A stretch of DNA of 64,000 bases from Azospirillum lipoferum (GCF_024170005.1 NZ_JALJXJ010000002.1:434001-498000); one strand, 5' to 3'; shown: positions 1 to 8,721, counted from the first letter of the stretch. Numbers and translations: made by a program. The notes: generated by a model from the letters alone, not told the origin.

Positions 1-117
1 AACGCCCGGCCGGGCGGTGATGGCCTGAGCGATCAGCTCCTGCGCGTCGGCCCAGCGGCCGGCCTGAGCGGCGATCAGGCCCTGGCGGTAGATGCTTTCG
101 GCCTGATCCGGCGTCAT
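1..117 (-). CDS. TPR-repeat protein, N-terminal fragment
   Basis: The first 39 codons of a minus-strand gene that runs off the left edge. The visible residues start MTPDQAESIYRQGLIAAQAG and continue with a second amphipathic helix (RWADAQELIAQAI). The Y/G/A spacing is that of a tetratricopeptide repeat, so this is probably a protein-interaction TPR protein; nothing more can be said about function. The ATG lies 12 bases after the thyX stop on the same strand, which suggests cotranscription with thyX. The remainder lies outside the window. Confidence 0.6.
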   Translation of the reverse strand, partial: MTPDQAESIYRQGLIAAQAGRWADAQELIAQAITARPGV

Positions 118-129
118 CGGCTTGGGTCC

Positions 130-1071
130 TTACGAATCGCTGCGGCCGAGCTGGTCCATCAGTTCGCGCCATTCGCGCTTGGACAGGCCGCTGGCCTCCT
201 GGGTCACCGGCTCCCCGGCCAGCAGGCGCTTCACCACGTCCAGGCCGGTGCGCGACAGGTGGGCGCCGCCCATGCGGTATTCAGTGAAGGACTCGAAGAC
301 CGCCGGAACCCAGCGCTTCACCACGTCCAGCATCGCGTCGGCATAGACGCGGATCTCGTACTGGGCATGGCTGTCGGCACGCAGCGACAGGAAGTGCAGA
401 AGGTTGTGAAGATCGACCTTCCAGTACCACTGCGTGTAATAGTTCAGCGACAGGTTCATCCGCGCCAGCTCGCGCGCCAGACCCTGGCGGGACGGGTCGA
501 TGACCGTGCCGTCCTCGCGGTGGTTCAGCATCTCTTCATAGTGGCCGTAGGCGCGTTCGGAATCCTCGCGCAGCAGCCGCATGACGTTGGCCGCCTCCTC
601 ACCCTCCAGCACGTCGCCGCGGCCCTGGCGGTTCACCACGGCCTGGGCGCCCAGCTGTTCCGGCGCCGGCACGTAGAATTCGCGGTCGAGGATGGAGTAG
701 CGCGCCGAATATTCGTTCACGTTGGCGGTGCGGTGGCGGATCCACTGACGGGCGACGAAGATCGGCAGCTTCACATGGAACTTGATCTCGCACATCTCGA
801 ACGGGGTCGAGTGGCGATGGCGCATCAGATACTTGATGAGGCCCGAATCCTCGCTGACCTTCTTGGTGCCCTTGCCATAGGACACGCGCGCCGCCTGCAC
901 GACCGCCGCATCATCGCCCATATAGTCGATGACGCGGACGAAGCCGTGGTCCAGCACCTCCAGCGGCTGATAGAGGATGTCCTCCAGGGCCGGAACGGTG
1001 GCGCGGCGGGTGGTGGCGGTGACGGCGCGCAGGCGATCGATTTCGTCGCGCTGCTCGGGCGTGATCGGCAT
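130..1071 (-). CDS. thyX: FAD-dependent thymidylate synthase ThyX
   Basis: Makes dTMP from dUMP with methylene-tetrahydrofolate, using FAD and NAD(P)H; cytoplasmic nucleotide metabolism. The 313-residue product carries the ThyX signature [11 protein letters not shown] at residues 112-122, which in the family binds FAD and dUMP. It also has the conserved N-terminal stretch with [12 protein letters not shown] and the C-terminal NLLHFLSLR-type helix. Length is slightly above the bacterial norm and fits the alphaproteobacterial form, which has an N-terminal extension of about 30 residues. It starts at an ATG and leads a TPR gene 12 bases downstream. ThyX replaces or supplements ThyA; no thyA is seen in this window. 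Confidence 0.95.
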   Translation of the reverse strand: MPITPEQRDEIDRLRAVTATTRRATVPALEDILYQPLEVLDHGFVRVIDYMGDDAAVVQAARVSYGKGTKKVSEDSGLIKYLMRHRHSTPFEMCEIKFHVKLPIFVARQWIRHRTANVNEYSARYSILDREFYVPAPEQLGAQAVVNRQGRGDVLEGEEAANVMRLLREDSERAYGHYEEMLNHREDGTVIDPSRQGLARELARMNLSLNYYTQWYWKVDLHNLLHFLSLRADSHAQYEIRVYADAMLDVVKRWVPAVFESFTEYRMGGAHLSRTGLDVVKRLLAGEPVTQEASGLSKREWRELMDQLGRSDS

Positions 1072-1195
1072 GGTGACTCCGGGGCTGCAACGGCCGGACT
1101 CTTAAGCAGTGCGGGACAAGGGTGCAAGCCGCCTTTCAGGAATGCGTCCTACCCGCGTCACCGCAACGCATTTGGCGATCATGCCACACAGCCCC

Positions 1196-1224
1196 TTCCC
1201 TTGCCGGGCGGGAGTGCCTATATT
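1196..1224 (+). promoter_or_regulatory. candidate ssrA promoter
   Basis: A TTCCCT hexamer (1196-1201) and a TATATT hexamer (1219-1224) are separated by 17 bases, a sigma-70-like arrangement with a good -10 and a weak -35. It would start transcription near 1231, just ahead of the acceptor half of the permuted tmRNA. Inferred from spacing and position only. Confidence 0.4.
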
Positions 1225-1230
1225 CGCGAC

Positions 1231-1550
1231 GTCGGTTCGCCGACTATGGCGATAAACGCCTTGTGGAATAAGCGTTGTGGACCCGGGGGCGGTACCCGGC
1301 GCCTCCACCAACCATACGCCGGATTCGTTGACCGGGGTCGTTGGGGGCGAAACAGGATCGACACGCGTGGTAAAGGCATGGTTTTCGCTCGGCATGGTTC
1401 CGCCGTTATCGGGCCGTTGCAATAGTTGCCAACGACAACGTTGCTCAGGCTCGCCTCGCTGCCTAACGGCGGCTGGTAGCCTAAACCTAATCCCCGCGGG
1501 TTAGCGCCCAAGGGTGGGGCCGTGGGCCGCCTAGCAACAGAAGGCCCACA
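1231..1550 (+). ncRNA. ssrA: circularly permuted (two-piece) tmRNA
   Basis: Transfer-messenger RNA that rescues stalled ribosomes and tags nascent chains for proteolysis. The acceptor half comes first and ends CGCCTCC-ACCA (1300-1310). The coding half starts with GGGGGCG (1343-1349), which pairs with CGCCTCC to form the acceptor stem. ACGC and AAGGC after the D-like loop can pair with GCGT and GCCTT upstream of the acceptor half (helix P2). The tag frame runs from GCC at 1428 to TAA at 1464-1466 and, with the charged Ala, encodes AANDNVAQARLAA; the TAGTT before the resume codon resembles the usual TAGTC context. A hairpin (arms 1522-1528 and 1543-1549) lies near the 3' end. The T-arm (stem 1283-1287/1295-1299) has a loop without the usual TTC. 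Exact mature ends and the excised spacer (about 1311-1342) are inferred. Confidence 0.93.
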
Positions 1551-1633
1551 CCTCTCTTCCCAGCGTTTCGTGCCGGCCCTCGGCCGCAGCGGAACGCTCA
1601 AGACCGATCGCGTTATCAGGGACCCGCCCAAGC

Positions 1634-2131
1634 ATGCCGAAAGAGCAGCTCCGCTATGACCGCATGGTCGAGACCGCGTTGCGCGGCGTTGTCCGCGACG
1701 CGCTGACCGAGGTTGCCGAGCGCGGCTTGCCGGGCAATCACCACTTCTACCTGACCTTCCGCACCGGCTTCCCCGGTGTCGATATTCCGGATTACCTGTC
1801 CTCGCAGTATCCGAACGAGATGACCATCGTCCTCCAATTCCAGTATTACGGGCTGGACGTGACGGACGATCATTTCGAGGTCACGCTGAGCTTCAACAAC
1901 GTGCATGAGCGGCTGGTGATTCCGTTCGCCGCCATCACCACCTTCGCCGACCCTTCGGTGAACTTCGCCCTGCAGTTCCAGCCGCTGGCCGCCGCCGAGT
2001 CGGCGGAGGTCGCGACCATGCCGCCCCGTACCGCCGCCGAGCGGGTCGAGGAAAAGGCGGAGGAAAGCGCCCCGGCCGAAGAGCCGAAGCGCGGCGAGGT
2101 CGTTGCCCTGGACGCCTTCCGCAAGAAGTAA
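1634..2131 (+). CDS. sspB: ClpXP adaptor SspB (alphaproteobacterial type)
   Basis: Adaptor that binds the N-terminal part of ssrA tags and hands tagged proteins to ClpXP. The 165-residue protein has the folded core of the alpha-type SspB family (formerly DUF1165) over roughly residues 5-120, including LPGNHHFYLTF and HERLVIPF. An acidic, flexible linker follows, then a short basic-hydrophobic C-terminal tail (VVALDAFRKK) of the kind that docks on the ClpX zinc-binding domain. It sits about 85 bases downstream of the tmRNA gene on the same strand, so tag-encoding RNA and tag-recognising adaptor are neighbours. Family assignment is by recognition; the tail's role is family knowledge. Confidence 0.9.
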   Translation: MPKEQLRYDRMVETALRGVVRDALTEVAERGLPGNHHFYLTFRTGFPGVDIPDYLSSQYPNEMTIVLQFQYYGLDVTDDHFEVTLSFNNVHERLVIPFAAITTFADPSVNFALQFQPLAAAESAEVATMPPRTAAERVEEKAEESAPAEEPKRGEVVALDAFRKK

Positions 2132-2143
2132 TCTTCCAGACCG

Positions 2144-2539
2144 ATGCCAGCCCAGCCGCCCAGCGAGTATGTCGCCACACTCTGCGAGATGCTGGCGCCG
2201 CTGGGCGATTTGCATGTGCGCCGCATGTTCGGCGGCTACGGCCTGTCGATCGACGGGCTGACCTTCGCGCTGATCGCCGATGAAATCCTGTATTTCAAGG
2301 CGGACGACGTGAACCGCGCGGCGTTCACAGAACTGGGCCTGGAGCCTTTCCGGCCGATGCCGGACAAGCCGACCACCCTGTCCTATTATCCGCCACCCGA
2401 CTCGGCGCTGGACGACCGCGATGAATTGTTGCCCTGGGCGCGGTCGGGCTTCGACGCAGCGCTGCGGGCCGCGGCGAAGAAGGCGGCAAAGGTGAAGCGG
2501 AAACGGGATATTCCCTCTCCCCCCCGGGGAGAGGGCTAG
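2144..2539 (+). CDS. TfoX N-terminal domain protein
   Basis: A 131-residue protein with a TfoX/Sxy N-terminal domain over about residues 8-105 (RRMFGGYGLSIDGLTFALIADEILYFKADD is the typical core, here given in part: RRMFGGYGL). The family includes the competence regulator TfoX, but stand-alone N-domain proteins in alphaproteobacteria have no established role. It begins 12 bases after the sspB stop and is probably cotranscribed with it. The C-terminal tail is Lys/Ala-rich, and its last residues (IPSPPRGEG) are encoded by the left arm of a palindromic repeat, so the repeat seems to have supplied the stop codon. Confidence 0.8.
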   Translation: MPAQPPSEYVATLCEMLAPLGDLHVRRMFGGYGLSIDGLTFALIADEILYFKADDVNRAAFTELGLEPFRPMPDKPTTLSYYPPPDSALDDRDELLPWARSGFDAALRAAAKKAAKVKRKRDIPSPPRGEG

Positions 2540-2627
2540 GGTGAGAGGGGAGCACGGCGAGGACTCCCCCGGGATAGCTACGCTATGCATCCCCCTCACC
2601 CCGACCCTCTCCCCAGGGGGGAGAGGG
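2513..2627. repeat. pair of REP-like palindromes
   Basis: Two copies of the same hairpin lie in inverted orientation between convergent genes. Copy 1 has arms CCCTCTCCCC (2513-2522) and GGGGAGAGGG (2526-2535). Copy 2 has the same arms at 2605-2614 and 2618-2627. Each is flanked on the facing side by a GGTGAGAGGGG-type extension (2540-2550, and its complement near 2591-2601). This is a two-unit, REP-like intergenic element; the motif is widespread in proteobacterial genomes. Copy 1 contains the end of the TfoX-N gene. The hairpins could also terminate transcription from both sides. Confidence 0.75.
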
Positions 2628-2647
2628 AGATTCACGCATCAGTCCCC

Positions 2648-3343
2648 TCAGATATTCTCCGCCATGTGGACGGTCGCGTTGCTGGCCTGAGCGCCGGCGC
2701 TGCGCTGGCGCATCTGGCGGGCGAAGCGCAGAGGGTTGGGCAGGATGTTCAGCATCGAGCCCAGCTTGCCGACCGACGAAGTCGCCTTGCCCACCGCCAG
2801 CACGTCGGCCAGACGCCGGTCGATGAAGGCGCGGGTCTCGGCATGGTCGTCGGACTTGTCGTCCAGCCAATAGAAGGTGGAGGAGCTGACCACCGCGGCC
2901 AGCAGCGCCCGCTTGGTGTAGTGGTTGTAGTCGGTCGAACTGTCGCCGGCGGCGAACCACATCGCGTCGACCGTGCGGTAGAGCAGACGCAGGCCAAGCG
3001 CCACATTCTGCGGCAGCGCCAGATAGGAGAGCTGGCGGCGCTTGGCCTCGCGATAGGGCTCCAGCACTTCGAAATAGGTGCGGACGGCGAGCGAGATGCG
3101 CTCGCGCACCTTCATCTCGGCCAGAGGCAGCGCCTCCAGCCGGTCGAGCATCTGGCGGTCGGACCAGTCGGCGAAATGCTCCACCGCGTCGGTGACTCCG
3201 CCGGGGAAGGCGCGCAACAGGGCCGACGGCTCATGCCCCGCCATCCCAGTGCCGTCGCGCAGGGACTGCAGGCTCCAGCCGTCGAAGACGACGTTGGGCA
3301 GGCTCGCCACCAGAATCTCGTCGCGAAGCGTATCGATGCTCAT
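2648..3343 (-). CDS. COQ9 family protein (ubiquinone biosynthesis)
   Basis: A 231-residue member of the COQ9 family, a lipid-binding accessory factor of ubiquinone biosynthesis known from mitochondria and alphaproteobacteria. The long C-terminal helical domain is visible (WFAAGDSSTDYNHYTKR, YWLDDKS), which is the most conserved part of the family and contains the lipid-binding pocket. The ATG at 3343 is preferred over an upstream TTG because a GGGAGAG Shine-Dalgarno sequence lies 7 bases before it. It follows def by 24 bases on the same strand, suggesting one transcript. The 3' end faces the REP-like pair. Confidence 0.9.
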   Translation of the reverse strand: MSIDTLRDEILVASLPNVVFDGWSLQSLRDGTGMAGHEPSALLRAFPGGVTDAVEHFADWSDRQMLDRLEALPLAEMKVRERISLAVRTYFEVLEPYREAKRRQLSYLALPQNVALGLRLLYRTVDAMWFAAGDSSTDYNHYTKRALLAAVVSSSTFYWLDDKSDDHAETRAFIDRRLADVLAVGKATSSVGKLGSMLNILPNPLRFARQMRQRSAGAQASNATVHMAENI

Positions 3344-3367
3344 AGCCAACTCTCCCTGCGCCCGCCC

Positions 3368-3898
3368 TCAGCTCCGGGCCGGCGCGGCGTTGAGGTGATG
3401 CATTTCCTCGGTGCAGACCAGGTGATGCAGGTCGTCCATGCGATCAAGATAGAGCACGCCGTCCAGATGGTCGACCTCGTGCTGGACCACACGGGCGTGG
3501 AAACCCGATGCTTCGCGCTCGATTTTGGCGCCGTCGAGGCCATAGCCGCGGTAGCGGATGCGCGTGTAGCGCGGCACCAGACCGCGCAGGCCCGGAATCG
3601 ACAGGCAGCCTTCCCAGCCCAGGGCCTTGTCATCCGTCAGCGGCTCGATCACCGGATTGACCAGGACGGTGTTGGCGACCTCCTCCCCCTCGCCGCGGTC
3701 GGCGGGGACACGGAAGACGATGATCCGGCGCGACTCCGAGATCTGCGGCGCGGCGAGACCGACTCCGGGAGCGTCCAGCATGGTGGCGATCATGTCGGCC
3801 GCCAGCCGGGAGACTGCCGGATCGGTCGGGTCGGCGATGGGCTCCGCGATCTTGCGGAGTACGGGATTGCCCATTCGGGCGATTGGAAGCACTGGCAT
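3368..3898 (-). CDS. def: peptide deformylase
   Basis: Removes the formyl group from the N-terminal Met of new proteins. All three family motifs are visible in the 176-residue product: GVGLAAPQ at 45-52, EGCLS at 96-100 (metal-ligand Cys) and HEVDH at 140-144 (two His ligands and the catalytic Glu). The ATG at 3898 (MPVLPIARMG) is chosen because it matches the family's usual start, although the frame is open further upstream. It heads a two-gene arrangement with coq9. Alphaproteobacteria often carry two or three deformylases, so this may be a paralogue; the usual partner fmt is not adjacent. Confidence 0.92.
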   Translation of the reverse strand: MPVLPIARMGNPVLRKIAEPIADPTDPAVSRLAADMIATMLDAPGVGLAAPQISESRRIIVFRVPADRGEGEEVANTVLVNPVIEPLTDDKALGWEGCLSIPGLRGLVPRYTRIRYRGYGLDGAKIEREASGFHARVVQHEVDHLDGVLYLDRMDDLHHLVCTEEMHHLNAAPARS

Positions 3899-4091
3899 GC
3901 CGCTATATCTGGAGTGTGGAGGCTGCCGGAGCAACCGATTCCTGTCCTGCTGATGCTTAAGGGCAAAGACTCCCCTTCACAAAGGCGAGGGGGCGTGCTA
4001 CACACTGCGCCCACACAAGGGGTGCGCCCGCCGCGCATGCCTATTTGTTGCCTTGGCGCAACATGCTTCACTTGGAAGGGTGACGGTTAAC

Positions 4092-4295
4092 GTGCAAGTT
4101 CTGGTCCGAGATAACAACGTCGATCAGGCCCTCCGCGCGCTCAAGAAGAAGATGCAGCGCGAGGGCATTTTCCGTGAAATGAAGCTCCGCCGTAACTACG
4201 AGAAGCCCTCGGAGAAGCGCGCGCGTGAGAAGGCTGAAGCGGTGCGTCGCACCCGCAAGCTGCTCCGCAAGCGGATGGAACGCGAGGGTTATTAA
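4092..4295 (+). CDS. rpsU: 30S ribosomal protein S21
   Basis: Small, very basic subunit protein of 67 residues, almost unmistakable in sequence ([20 protein letters not shown] at the start). It acts near the anti-Shine-Dalgarno region of the 30S subunit during initiation. A GTG start at 4092 gives the canonical length; an in-frame GTG at 4080 would add four residues. GGAAGGG at 4074-4080 is a suitable ribosome binding site for 4092. It stands alone here, not in the rpsU-dnaG-rpoD arrangement of enterics. A hairpin follows the stop. Confidence 0.95.
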   Translation: MQVLVRDNNVDQALRALKKKMQREGIFREMKLRRNYEKPSEKRAREKAEAVRRTRKLLRKRMEREGY

Positions 4296-4322
4296 TCGTC
4301 TGTCGCGCCTAGCGACAGCGAT

Positions 4323-4343
4323 GGGCGCGTGTGATGCGCGCCC
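4323..4343 (+). terminator. hairpin downstream of rpsU
   Basis: A perfect 7-bp stem (GGGCGCG 4323-4329 with CGCGCCC 4337-4343) and 7-base loop lie about 30 bases after the rpsU stop. There is no T-run, so it may be a processing or stability hairpin rather than a strong intrinsic terminator. Confidence 0.4.
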
Positions 4344-4516
4344 AAGACCCCTTGTGTCTTGCACCCGACCGTCCCGCGATCCTCGCGTGGGCGGTTTTGG
4401 TGTATCTGCGCCATTTTTCTTGGCCCGACTGTGCGTCGGCCAAGCGTATTGAATGGTCAGCGAGCTGGGCCGCCCCCCTTCGGCCCGCTTGTAGCCTGCC
4501 CCGGAGAGGCCCGAAC

Positions 4517-5350
4517 ATGAGCGCTTCCAACCTCACCGCCCGCCAGTCGGTCCCGGCGCTGCGCGCCCGCAAGGGGGGCGAGCCCATCGTCTGCCTGACC
4601 GCCTACACCGCGCCGGTGGCCCGGCTGCTCGACCCGCATGTCGATATCCTGCTGGTCGGCGATTCGCTGGGCATGGTGGTCTACGGGCTGGACAGCACGC
4701 TGCCGGTGACGCTGGACATGATGATCGCCCATGGCGCCGCCGTGGTGCGCGCGTCCGAACGGGCCTGCGTCGTGGTCGATCTGCCGTTCGGCAGCTACCA
4801 GGAAAGCAAGGAGGCCGCCTTCCGCGCCTCGGCCCGCGTGATGGCGGAAACCGGCGCCCAGGCGGTCAAGCTGGAAGGCGGGCTGGAGATGGCGAAGACG
4901 GTGGCCTTCCTGACCGCCCGCGGCATCCCGGTGATGGGCCATGTCGGGCTGACGCCGCAATCGGTGAACACGCTCGGCGGCTATAAGGCGGTCGGTCGCG
5001 ATGCCGAGGCAGCCGAACGGATCGCCGCCGACGCCCGCGCGATCGCCGAGGCCGGCGCCTTCACCCTGGTGATCGAAGGCACGATGGAGCCGCTGGCCCG
5101 CCGCATCACCGAAGAGGTGGCGATCCCCACCATCGGCATCGGCGGCTCGCCAGCCTGCGATGGCCAAGTGCTGGTCACCGACGACATGCTGGGCCTGTTC
5201 GGCGCCTTCCAGCCGAAATTCGTCAAGCGCTACGCCAACCTGGGCGAGACGGTCAGCGAAGCCGCCGCGACCTACGCCGCCGAAGTGCGCAGCCGCGCCT
5301 TTCCGGGGCCGGAACATTGCTTCGGGGTGAAGAAGGCGGCGGCGGTGTAA
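4517..5350 (+). CDS. panB: 3-methyl-2-oxobutanoate hydroxymethyltransferase
   Basis: First committed enzyme of pantothenate synthesis: transfers a hydroxymethyl group from methylene-tetrahydrofolate to 2-oxoisovalerate, giving ketopantoate. The 277-residue protein shows the PanB signature set: [27 protein letters not shown] (metal-binding Asp), [25 protein letters not shown] and IGIGG. The frame is open for 62 codons upstream, but homologues start close to [12 protein letters not shown], so the ATG at 4517 is used. No panC is adjacent. Confidence 0.95.
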   Translation: MSASNLTARQSVPALRARKGGEPIVCLTAYTAPVARLLDPHVDILLVGDSLGMVVYGLDSTLPVTLDMMIAHGAAVVRASERACVVVDLPFGSYQESKEAAFRASARVMAETGAQAVKLEGGLEMAKTVAFLTARGIPVMGHVGLTPQSVNTLGGYKAVGRDAEAAERIAADARAIAEAGAFTLVIEGTMEPLARRITEEVAIPTIGIGGSPACDGQVLVTDDMLGLFGAFQPKFVKRYANLGETVSEAAATYAAEVRSRAFPGPEHCFGVKKAAAV

Positions 5351-5411
5351 CACTCTCCCCGACACTTTCGTTCTTCCTCCGTTCCAGGCGATCCGCTACA
5401 GTCCGACCGCC

Positions 5412-7925
5412 ATGGATGCCCCCTCCCCCGCCCTGATCCCGCCCAACGTCGCCGCGTGGTTCCGGTCGCGCGGCTGGGCGCCGCACCCGCATCAGGTCGC
5501 GATGGTGGAGGCGGCCGAACGGGGCGAGAGCGCGCTGCTGATTGCCCCCACCGGCGGCGGCAAGACGCTGGCCGGCTTCCTGCCCTCGCTGATCGAACTG
5601 GCCGAGCGGCCGCGCGAGGGGCTGCACACCCTTTACATCTCGCCACTAAAGGCGCTGGCGGTCGACATCCAGCGCAACCTCGAGCAGCCGATCGCCGAGA
5701 TGCGGCTGCCGATCCGGGCGGAGACCCGCACCGGCGACACGCCGGAGGCCAAGCGCAAGCGCCAGCGCACCCATCCCCCGCACATGCTGATGACGACGCC
5801 GGAAAGTCTGGCTCTGCTGCTGTCCTACACCGATGCCGACCGGCTGTTCCGTAATCTGCGCTGCGTCATCATCGACGAATTGCACGCGCTGGCCGGCACC
5901 AAGCGCGGCGACCTGCTGGCGCTAGGGCTGGCCCGCCTTTCCCGCCTCGCCCCCGCCGCGCGCCGTGTCGGGCTGTCGGCCACGGTGGCGGAACCGGAGC
6001 GGCTGCTGGCTTGGTTGTCGCGCCGCGGTCGGTATGACGGGACGCCAGCCGACGACGTCCGCCTCGTGCTGGGCCGCAGCGGAGCCCAGGCGGAGGTCGA
6101 GATCCTGACCTCGCAGGAACGGGTGCCCTGGGCCGGCCACATGGCGATGCACGCCATGAAGGAGATCTACGAGCGCGTTCGCCGCCAGCGTACCACCCTG
6201 CTGTTCGTCAACACCCGCGCCCAGGCCGAGTTGGTGTTCCAGGCACTGTGGCGGGTCAATGACGACAACCTTCCCATCGCACTCCACCACGGCTCGCTGG
6301 CGGTGGAGCAGCGCCGCAAGGTCGAGGGCGCCATGGCGCGCGGCGAGCTGCGGGCGGTGGTCGCCACCTCCTCGCTCGATCTCGGCATCGACTGGGCGGC
6401 GGTGGACCTCGTGGTGCAGATCGGCGCGCCCAAGGGGTCGAGCCGGCTGGTCCAGCGCATCGGCCGCGCCAACCACCGGCTCGACGAGCCCAGCCGCGCC
6501 CTGCTGGTCCCCGCCAACCGGTTCGAGGTGCTGGAGTGCCGCGCCGCGCTGGAGGCGGTGCACGACCACACGCTCGATGGCGAGGCACCGCGGCCGGGCG
6601 GGCTGGACGTGCTGGCCCAGCATCTGCTCGGCATGGCCTGCGCAGCGCCCTTCCTGCCTGACGAGTTGTATGAGGAGGTGGTTTCCGCCGCCCCCTATGC
6701 CGCGATGACGCGCGACGAGTTCGACGACGTGCTGGATTTCGTCGCCACCGGCGGCTACGCGCTCGGCGCCTATGACCGGTTCCAGCGCCTGAAGCTGCGC
6801 GAGGACGGCCGGATGGCGGTGGCCGGCCCGGCAGTGGCACGCCAATACCGGATGAATGTCGGCACCATCACGCAGGAGGCATTGCTGCGCGTCCGGCTGA
6901 ACCGCGGCCCGGTGCTGGGCGAGGTGGAAGAGTATTTCATCCAGGGCCTGACCCCCGGCGATACCTTCCTGTTCGCCGGCCAGCTGTTGAAATTCCTCGG
7001 CGTGCGCGAGATGGAAGCCCAGGTCGCCAAGGGCGGCACCGGCGATCCGAAGGTGCCCGCCTATGCCGGCGGGCGGCTGCCGCTGACCACCCATCTGGCC
7101 GAGCGTGTGCGCGCCATGCTGGCTGATCCGCGCCAGTGGGACGGGCTGCCGGAGGATGTTCAGGAATGGCTGCGGCTTCAGCGCTACCGCTCGGTCCTGC
7201 CCAACCGCGACGGGCTGCTGGTGGAGACCTTCCCCAAGGCCGGCAAACGCTTCCTCGTCGCCTACGCCTTCGAGGGGCGGAATGCGCACCAGACCCTGGG
7301 CATGCTGCTGACCCGGCGGATGGAGCGGTTCGGGCTGGGGCCGCTGGGCTTCGTCGCCACCGACTATGTGCTGGCGGTGTGGTCGCTGCGGTCTCCCCAG
7401 GATATGGGCACCGATATGGACGCGCTGTTCGACCAGGACATGCTGGGCGACGATCTCGAAGCCTGGATGGACGAATCGTCGATGCTGCGGCGGACCTTCC
7501 GCAATGTGGCGCTGATCGCCGGGGTGATCGACCGCCGTCATCCCGGACAGGAGAAGACCGGGCGGCAGGTCACCTTCTCCTCCGACCTGATCTATGACGT
7601 GCTGCGCAAGCACGACCCCGGCCATGTGCTGCTGCGGGCGACGCGGGCAGATGCGGCCGGCGGGCTGACCGACATCCGCCGCCTGTCCGATTTCCTGGCG
7701 CGGGTGCGCGGGCGCATCACCCACAAGGATCTCGACCGCATCTCCCCCCTGGCGGTGCCGGTGATCCTGGAGATCGGCCGCGAGCGGGTGGAGGGCAGCG
7801 CCACCGACGAGTTGCTCGCCGCCGCCGAGGCCGAACTGCTGGCGGAGGCGATGCCGGAACTGGCCACCCCCAAAGCGGCTTCTTCCAAACGTGCCGAACC
7901 GCAACAGGGCCGGTTGATCCTGTGA
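5412..7925 (+). CDS. Lhr-type DEXH helicase (ligase-associated DNA damage response)
   Basis: An 837-residue superfamily 2 helicase. Walker A is APTGGGKT (45-52), the DEXH box is DELH (155-158), with GLSATV as motif III, TSSLDLGIDWAAVDLV as motif V and QRIGRANHR as motif VI. The long C-terminal region after about residue 400 is typical of Lhr proteins. The family form of this size that precedes a PdeM phosphoesterase is the helicase of the ligase-associated DNA damage response system, which usually also includes an ATP-dependent ligase and an exonuclease. Those two are not in this window. Its TGA overlaps the ATG of pdeM (TGATG), indicating translational coupling. Confidence 0.9.
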   Translation: MDAPSPALIPPNVAAWFRSRGWAPHPHQVAMVEAAERGESALLIAPTGGGKTLAGFLPSLIELAERPREGLHTLYISPLKALAVDIQRNLEQPIAEMRLPIRAETRTGDTPEAKRKRQRTHPPHMLMTTPESLALLLSYTDADRLFRNLRCVIIDELHALAGTKRGDLLALGLARLSRLAPAARRVGLSATVAEPERLLAWLSRRGRYDGTPADDVRLVLGRSGAQAEVEILTSQERVPWAGHMAMHAMKEIYERVRRQRTTLLFVNTRAQAELVFQALWRVNDDNLPIALHHGSLAVEQRRKVEGAMARGELRAVVATSSLDLGIDWAAVDLVVQIGAPKGSSRLVQRIGRANHRLDEPSRALLVPANRFEVLECRAALEAVHDHTLDGEAPRPGGLDVLAQHLLGMACAAPFLPDELYEEVVSAAPYAAMTRDEFDDVLDFVATGGYALGAYDRFQRLKLREDGRMAVAGPAVARQYRMNVGTITQEALLRVRLNRGPVLGEVEEYFIQGLTPGDTFLFAGQLLKFLGVREMEAQVAKGGTGDPKVPAYAGGRLPLTTHLAERVRAMLADPRQWDGLPEDVQEWLRLQRYRSVLPNRDGLLVETFPKAGKRFLVAYAFEGRNAHQTLGMLLTRRMERFGLGPLGFVATDYVLAVWSLRSPQDMGTDMDALFDQDMLGDDLEAWMDESSMLRRTFRNVALIAGVIDRRHPGQEKTGRQVTFSSDLIYDVLRKHDPGHVLLRATRADAAGGLTDIRRLSDFLARVRGRITHKDLDRISPLAVPVILEIGRERVEGSATDELLAAAEAELLAEAMPELATPKAASSKRAEPQQGRLIL

Positions 7926-8644
7926 TGACCATGACCGGGACCATGACACAGACCGCCAGCCGTGCGGCGTTGACGCTGTGCGGCGCCGATCTGCTGGCCG
8001 ATCCGTCGGGCGCGCTGCTGTGGCCGGCGGAGAGCATCCTCGCCGTCGCCGACCTGCATCTGGAGAAGGGATCCGCCTTCGCCGCGCGCGGCCGGATGCT
8101 GCCGCCCTACGACACTCGGGCGACGCTGGACCGGCTGGCGGATTTGATCGCGATGGCGCGGCCGGCACGCGTGCTGTGCCTGGGCGACAGCTTCCACGAC
8201 CGCCGGGCGGCGGAGCGGATGGATCCCGCCGACGTGGAACGGCTGCGCGGCCTGACCGCCGCCGTCGCCGACTGGGTGTGGATCAGCGGCAACCACGATC
8301 CCGAACCGCCACAGGGGCTCGGCGGGCGGGTGGTGGCGGAGCTGTCGCTCGGCCCGCTGACCTTCCGGCACGAGGCGCAACCCGGTGCGGTGGGCGAACT
8401 GTCCGGGCACCTGCATCCGGCCGCCGCGGTGGCGCTGGCCGGGCGACGGGTGCGGGAACGCTGCTTTGCCCATGACGGAGCCAAGCTGATCCTGCCGGCC
8501 TTCGGCAGCTTCACCGGCGGGCTGAACGTGCTGGACGCCGCCTTCGACGGGCTGCTGGCGCCGGGGTTCGAAGTTCTGATGACGGCGCGCGGCCGGGTCT
8601 ACCGCTTCCCCTGCGACCGTTTGTCGCCGGACCGTGCGCGGTGA
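7925..8644 (+). CDS. pdeM: ligase-associated DNA damage response endonuclease PdeM
   Basis: Calcineurin-like metallophosphoesterase of about 239 residues, with the metal-binding motifs ADLHLEKG, LGDSFHD, SGNHDPE and a C-terminal GHLHP. These match PdeM, the nuclease partner of the Lhr-type helicase. The ATG at 7925 overlaps the helicase stop; an in-frame GTG three bases earlier and further Met codons downstream leave the start slightly open. Gene order helicase-pdeM is conserved in many alphaproteobacteria and supports a joint DNA repair role. The biochemical activity is family knowledge, not shown by the sequence. Confidence 0.88.
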   Translation: MTMTGTMTQTASRAALTLCGADLLADPSGALLWPAESILAVADLHLEKGSAFAARGRMLPPYDTRATLDRLADLIAMARPARVLCLGDSFHDRRAAERMDPADVERLRGLTAAVADWVWISGNHDPEPPQGLGGRVVAELSLGPLTFRHEAQPGAVGELSGHLHPAAAVALAGRRVRERCFAHDGAKLILPAFGSFTGGLNVLDAAFDGLLAPGFEVLMTARGRVYRFPCDRLSPDRAR

Positions 8645-8721
8645 CCCTCCGGGATGCTCTGGCCGAAGCGTAAGCGCAGCCTATATCGGTGGGTCCGGAG
8701 GAGACCAACCGAGCAGCCCGC

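Noticed and set aside
1277-1310. Candidate tRNA ending in CCA
   Set aside because: Only a T-arm and acceptor 3' strand are present; they belong to the acceptor half of the permuted tmRNA.
259-1425. Plus-strand open frame of 388 codons
   Set aside because: It runs antisense to thyX and through the tmRNA gene; high-GC shadow frame with no domain similarity.
2585-4090. Plus-strand open frame of 501 codons
   Set aside because: Antisense to coq9 and def, both of which have clear motifs; composition is that of a shadow frame.
5922-8168. Minus-strand open frame of 748 codons
   Set aside because: Antisense to the Lhr-type helicase; rich in Arg/Gln/His as expected of the complement of a GC-rich gene.
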